Below are positions 59,491-64,000 of a stretch of 64,000 nucleotides of DNA, piece after piece. A program made the translations under genes and the position numbers. Numbering within the stretch: position 1 is the first letter of the stretch; every line of letters begins with the position of its first letter. Under the pieces are notes generated by a model. It saw only the letters and a list, made by a program, of their open reading frames with translations. It searched no databases and had not been told where the DNA came from. Location of the stretch: positions 1-64,000 of the forward strand of contig JAENRP010000231.1 in the NCBI GenBank assembly GCA_024741835.1, read 5' to 3'. Source of the DNA: Diplocarpon mali. Taxonomy: Eukaryota > Ascomycota > Leotiomycetes > Helotiales > Drepanopezizaceae.

Positions 59491-61837
59491 AAATAACTTA
59501 TGCGTAAGGTAGCCTAAGTAGTTATATAGCTTCGATAATAACTCTATATAGTAACCTAGCATTTGCTCTATTATATTACAGTAATTAAATGTAATTCGAG
59601 GTTCATCCTATAGCTAAGGGTCCTTTACTTTATCGATAACGACGGCTTGCGCGTTCTAGTCAGAAAGCCGTCCATTTGCTACTATTATACGCTTATAGAA
59701 GCCGCAGCTCAATCCCTTATTAATATATTATTATAGCTAGTATTCCTTTGCAGCCGGCTAGCGCTTTTGCCTAGCTATTAAGTATGGCTTAGTTCCCTCC
59801 TTTAGACGAACTCTATAAGTATATAGATCAGTCGGTAGTAGGTTTTGCAGTTCTTTTGCATCTAGGTCCTAATATATATATAATAGCCTTTTCAGCTATC
59901 TCTACTAATCGTCGGTCAGTTTGCCAATTTTGATTCCTAATATTTAAAACCATTTATTAATAATCGTATCAAACTTGTCTAATAACATTCGTTAGCATAG
60001 GCGCTAATAGGTTAGGTATAATATTGCGACTTAGTTTAGACGTAGTCCTATCTTACTACCTAACTCCTTATAGTATAATAACTCCCTTAAGTCGATCAAC
60101 GCTTTAGAATCTCCTATCTATACATTCAGTCTGGCACTTAAGCTAAGTAGGCTGTGGATTTGCAGCTCGACCACATTTTCCTAGTCTTTTTTAATTAATT
60201 ATAGTACAACCGATTCTTTATAGTAGTATATTTCTTCGATTATATCCTATAATACCTTAAACGTTGGTCTTATTATTATAATCGGACCACTATTAGTAAT
60301 TGCGGTATAACTACCTTAAGTAAGCTAATTAGTATCCCTTATATTATTATTTAATGCATAGGTCGTCTATATACTATTAATGCTTTTAATAATAATCTTA
60401 GGTCGATTATTTCCATTTAGTTTTCTAAGTCGGTAGATAAATCTATTTCTTCGCTCTTACTAGAGCTAAAGCTAATCTCTATCTTATTTTATCTTTTAAA
60501 TGTTCTAATAGGCAGTTTCTTTAAGGTTACTAACTCTAGGTCTAGGACTTTAGCTAAGTGAAGGAATAACTTATAGTATTTAAATAGTACGAACTTCAGG
60601 CCTTTAATAACTACTTTCTTCTTACCATACGCTTAATCGCCTATTATAGTTCGTAAATTGCGAATATCGATATTGCCGTCTACCTTCTATAGCTATAGCA
60701 AGCTAAGAAGTAAGTAAAGGTCGTCGCCGAAAGGTTATACAAATGCCTTATCCTTACGCTATACTCTATACGTTCTAACTTTAAACTCGACCTAGTATAT
60801 AAGTTCTACCTTACTCCTATCGGCAGTATTTATAGTTAATCCACTAAAGCCTTTCTTTAATAGTAGAATCGGCTTAAGCTTCAATTTCTTCATTAAGGCA
60901 TAGGATATAACATTTATATTAGAACCTTAGTCTATTTATATTAGATGTATTAGTAATGCTACTTCAATTAAACGTCTATCTTTACTTAATATCTTAATAA
61001 AGTAGTCAATTTAGAAAGCCTTTTTCTTAATTAATAATAGAGGTATAATAGTAAATGACTTTAATAAGTTCTAAGTGTTATTTGAGATATTTACCTTAGT
61101 AGAGAAACGTACCGACTTCTTTAGTTTTATCTTCAACTGCTTATAGTTTCTGCAAGTTAATAAACGTTGGAATTCCTTACTACCTTTAAGTAATACTTAA
61201 AAGAATTCAATTAAGCTTAGCAGTACCTTAATCCTATTTGTAAGCTTTTAATAATCTATAGGGCCTATTCCTTTCTTAGCAACTATCTCCCGGAGGTATC
61301 GGACAGCACGCTTGCCTTTCTTATAAGCCACTCTATCAGTACCTTAATCCTTACTATTATCATTAGCCTTTCCCTTTACTACTTTATAGCTTCTTCTATT
61401 AAATAGTCTACTTAATACCTTACCTCCTGGCTTTATTACTAATACTAGCATTAGTTTATTATCGCTAGAATTGATTAGCTCTTTAATTAATATACATAAT
61501 CGCTTCTTAAAACGACCGGCCATCTTTAAGTCTAATAATAATATGCCTAAGGAGTAGTTGTTAAAGGCTAATATCCTAATATAGTTATCAAATAACACCT
61601 AATTACTAGCGGCCTTCTTTAGTTAGTTTAATAAAGACGCCTTATTACAGTTTCCGTCGGTTATTATAAATGAACTTTAAAAATACTTTCTAAAGCTATT
61701 AATATTAGCGAGATATAAGCCGATATTACCGCCTTAGATAGCCTATTATAAGTAGGCCTTTTCCTATACCGCAAGCTTATTTTTAATGCACTCTATTGCC
61801 TTATAACCAAAGTCCCTATACTATATATATAAGATAC
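59491..61837 (-). pseudogene. E gag C-terminus, protease and start of RT region
   Basis: Minus strand. The aspartic protease reads HLI-stop-ID-stop-GSNINVISYAL at about 60905-60960, the fungal gypsy IDxGSDxNVIS pattern, followed by KKGFSGLTINTADRSKVEL, a conserved region of this lineage. Upstream lies gag sequence: 61344-61598 is open and reads MLFDNYIRILAFNNYSLG then KMAGRFKKRLCILIKELI. Downstream, towards 59500, KGLSCGFYKRIIVANGRL and FEGGNQAILN belong to the stretch before RT. D-2 then interrupts. The N-terminus is displaced by A-6. Confidence 0.8.
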
Positions 61838-62032
61838 TATTAAGATAGGTGATATAGCCATCACTCTGATGTATTATCATATGACCCTATTGCTTAGTCA
61901 GTAGGATATTGATATGTATATAGCTATAAGGAAGAAAGGGGTAACCTTCCTTCCTTAACTCTTACTAATATATCGACTATCGACCTTTAGAAGCCTCCTT
62001 TACCTACTGCGCCAACTTACTTAAGCTTAATA
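61838..62032 (+). repeat. A-6 5' LTR
   Basis: 195 bp, TATTAAGATAGG... to ...GCTTAATA. Contains ATCACTCTGATGTATTATCATATGACC. Directly followed by the PBS. Confidence 0.92.
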
Positions 62033-62430
62033 GGTTATAAGCCTTAGATAGACTAATAATAGATTATTAACTTCCCTTAGAAAGCACTTGCGCTACAACT
62101 ATTAGTAGGAAGTTGAACGAGACTTGTAGTAAGAGGCGAGTAATCGGCGAATAAGAGGTATGATTCCCTATTTAGCTAACCTATATTGCAAGAGGTGTAA
62201 TTCCTTGCTCTATAACCCTTTAGTACTGTAAGAGGTATGATTCCTTGCTTTACTGTGTTTTATAGGAGGTATAATTCCCTGCGTTATAGCCTAAAAACCC
62301 TTTTCGACAAGAGGACTTCCTTCCTATTTAATACTTCTATAACACCTGCTATTTAATCATTTCGACTTTTTAATAAGAGGAGTGCCTTCAACTATTTAAT
62401 TTATTTGATTTTAACGCAATTCTATTTAAA
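62033..62430 (+). promoter_or_regulatory. A-6 leader with spaced direct repeats
   Basis: Four to five copies of a run like AGAGGTATGATTCCTTGCT, about 45 to 50 bases apart, between 62150 and 62300, matching the leaders of A-2 and A-5. The function is unknown: packaging signal, translation control or promoter are possible. Confidence 0.55.
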
Positions 62431-62542
62431 ATGGCAATAGCTTCTAATTCCGATCGAAACACTAGGCCTAAAGACCTCTAACTCTCTTAAAAGAACTGGT
62501 AATAATAGTTCGACGATTTAAAGCTTTACTTTAAGAGTAAAG
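62431..62542 (+). pseudogene. A-6 gag N-terminus
   Basis: ATG at 62431 (AAAATGGCAATAGC), reads MAIASNSDRNTRPKDL, stop, LS, stop, KNW, then FDDLKLYFKSK before C-2 interrupts. This is the only A copy here that keeps ATG at this place. Confidence 0.75.
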
Positions 62543-62830
62543 TGTCGTGCAGAATGGGCGGAGTCTCCACTTATTCTGGAGACCCTCTACGTGACTCTGC
62601 TGAGTCATAGACTCTCCCTTTTCTTTCCGAAGTCTCCTTACCATATATATACTAGATAATAATACAATCAATCATCTTCTCCTACTTCTACAAGCCTCCT
62701 AAGCGACCTAATGAAGGCCCTTTAGCCAACTATACCATAGTTATAAGCCCTATAAGCACTTTAATATGCTTTCTCTTTATATACAACCGGCTAAAGGGCC
62801 CTTTGAGCTCTTAACCGACTTTTCGAGTAT
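62543..62830 (+). mobile_element. C-2: 5' end of a Copia family C element
   Basis: 5' LTR 62543-62739 (TGTCGTGCAGAATGGG... to ...ATACCATA), PBS GTTATAAGCCC from 62740, gag ATG at 62766 (MLSLYIQ, then KGPFELLTDFSSI-type frame), cut at 62830 by B-2. TAAAG (62538-62542) is the likely TSD. Better preserved than C-1. Confidence 0.9.
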
Positions 62831-64000
62831 TGTAGAGACCTGAGATGGATAGGTCTTATGATATATATCACATGATCGGCGTAGGACGGTAGGAGGATAA
62901 AAGGGCCACCTTCTGTATATAGAGACAGCGCGTATTGCCATAGTATTGAATATACCCTATATTTGGGACTTATTCCTAATATCTTATTTAAGAGAGCCCG
63001 CTTATAGTACTTTTTCTTCTTTGTTTTTAGGTCTTCCCTTAGGCCTATTCTTGTATTGTCTCCCTTCTGTTTTATATTAGTGACCTACGCAGGGACCGAT
63101 TTCTTAAGATTTCTATTCTTATATGACCTTATTGATCTCTTGGTTTATAGATAAGAGACCGGCCTTTGAAATACGTCTTTAAAATACTTATAGCATTTTA
63201 ATTAACTTTAAAACCCTTATCCTTAATCGCCTAGTTACTTAGAACTATCGATTTTCATTTAGTAACTATTAATAACCTTAGATTTTCCCTTTTCGGCTCT
63301 GCTTTAAAAACTCCTATTTTCTTCCTTAACTTTGAGATTCTCGGAATTTTCGGCTTTTTAGTATAAAAAGTTTGATAAACCCTATAATAGTAATCTCTAA
63401 TAGCGGTAGTTTTAAGTACTTAAGTAATATTAAGTGTAAACTCTAATTAGAAGTATCTCCTTAGAATCCTTAGAAATCCGAATCTGATAATTCAGCCGCC
63501 TTAGTTAAATAGAACTCTAAAAATTGCCTTAGAATCGTCTTTAAAGACCCCTTTATTCTAAGGACTAATAGGAATTGGCCTAAAGGCTAAGAAGAATCTT
63601 AGATATAAACCTTATCTTAGAAATTAGTCCTTAATTAAGTAAACCTTATTTTATTACAATTAGTTGTAACGCTTTTATTAGCTATTTAGCACTTACTTAG
63701 AATCTCTTAGCAAACTTAGATTAAACTTTTAATAGAATCCGGAATTCTACTCTTAGGCCTAGCCTATAAGTGAGAAGATAAAAAGATATCCTTAAATAAC
63801 TTAAGACTGCTACTTACTTTTTTAATATTAATGCTTGAAAATACTAATAATAATAACAATTTTAAACTTTTTACTAACCTTTTATTTGAATCTTTTTAAA
63901 CTTGTCTTAGTTACTTTAAGATTGACTCGGATTTTGAATATTCTTTAAGTCCTTTTAAATTTCGAAGTACTCCTCTTAATAATTAATCTTATAATATTAA
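62831..64000 (+). mobile_element. B-2: 5' end of a second gypsy family B element
   Basis: Plus strand. LTR 62831-63079, starting TGTAGAGACCTGAG. After GTGACCTACGCAGG (putative PBS) it aligns with the complement of B-1 28000-29051, including the cassette 63749-63771 and the start of gag (NSDF-K/E-SL-type codons near 63930). AGTAT (62826-62830) is the likely TSD. It runs past the window end; whether it carries X1 and X2 cannot be seen. Confidence 0.88.

Larger units (their letters stand above)
51872..61837 (-). mobile_element. E: Ty3/gypsy element, split by D-2, both ends displaced
   Basis: Minus-strand element in two parts, 51872-53979 and 59491-61837, joined across D-2 (TSD AATAA). Order gag/protease, RT, RNase H, integrase: Ty3/gypsy. 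Neither LTR is visible, as A-4 and A-6 are inserted at its two visible ends. It contains no palindromic cassettes. As host of all other insertions it is the oldest element visible. Confidence 0.85.
61838..62542 (+). mobile_element. A-6: 5' end of a Copia family A element
   Basis: Plus strand: 5' LTR (61838-62032), PBS GGTTATAAGCC (62033-62043), leader, gag start, then C-2 interrupts at 62543. Preceded by GATAC (61833-61837), the likely TSD. The remainder should lie right of the window. Confidence 0.9.

Noticed and set aside
1..64000. Fungal mitochondrial DNA (AT-rich with GC-rich palindromes)
   Set aside because: All content is nuclear-type LTR elements with TSDs and RIP-type decay; no respiratory, rRNA or tRNA genes or group I introns.

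Overview
This 64 kb window looks like nuclear DNA of a filamentous ascomycete (Pezizomycotina), from a gene-free, AT-rich repeat block. I find no intact host gene, tRNA or rRNA. Everything I can read is LTR retrotransposon. Almost every coding stretch is broken by TAA/TAG stops where the family expects Gln or Trp, and CpA/TpG look scarce by eye. That is the mark of repeat-induced point mutation (RIP, C to T in CpA). The species cannot be named from this sequence.

Six LTR families can be separated by their ends, target-site duplications (TSDs) and protein fragments: A (Copia, 195-bp LTR, six copies), B (Ty3/gypsy, ~249-bp LTR, two copies), C (Copia, ~198-bp LTR, two copies), D (Copia, ~240-bp LTR, two copies), E (Ty3/gypsy, one copy) and F (Copia, 299-bp LTR, one copy). 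They are nested. E is the oldest visible host. Into E went A-4, D-2 and A-6. A-4 received D-1 and A-5. D-1 received A-3, A-3 received B-1, B-1 received A-1 (now a solo LTR) and A-2, and A-2 received C-1. A-5 received F. A-6 received C-2, which received B-2. Five elements have a matching 5-bp TSD on both sides: A-1 GATAT, A-2 AGTTA, A-5 TATAG, D-2 AATAA and C-1 TCTAC. F has TAGGC on both sides.

Layout: 1-7444 and 21241-29299 are B-1 (minus), interrupted by A-1 (125-319) and A-2 (7445-21240, with C-1 at 10312-17918 inside). 29300-31470 is the 3' half of A-3 (plus). 31471-34307 is the 5' half of D-1 (minus). 34308-34418 plus 48670-51871 is A-4 (plus), split by A-5 (34419-48669, minus), which holds F (39766-47819, minus). 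51872-53979 plus 59491-61837 is E (minus), split by D-2 (53980-59490, minus). 61838-62542 is A-6, 62543-62830 is C-2 and 62831-64000 is B-2, all plus and cut short.

Three things stand out. (1) A 23-bp GC-rich palindrome recurs about 50 times in families A, B and D but was not seen in C, E or F. Wherever I could read the frame it occupies 8 codons in the same phase and reads T-x-x-P-x-L-x-V, and its symmetry gives the same pattern on the other strand. (2) B-1 carries, downstream of a normal gag-pol, two long ORFs that are diverged copies of each other and match no family I know. (3) The Copia elements C-1 and F each have a degraded ORF on the antisense strand between RNase H and the 3' LTR.

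All coding coordinates for the degraded genes are approximate, since RIP has removed starts and stops. LTR and TSD coordinates were counted from the sequence.
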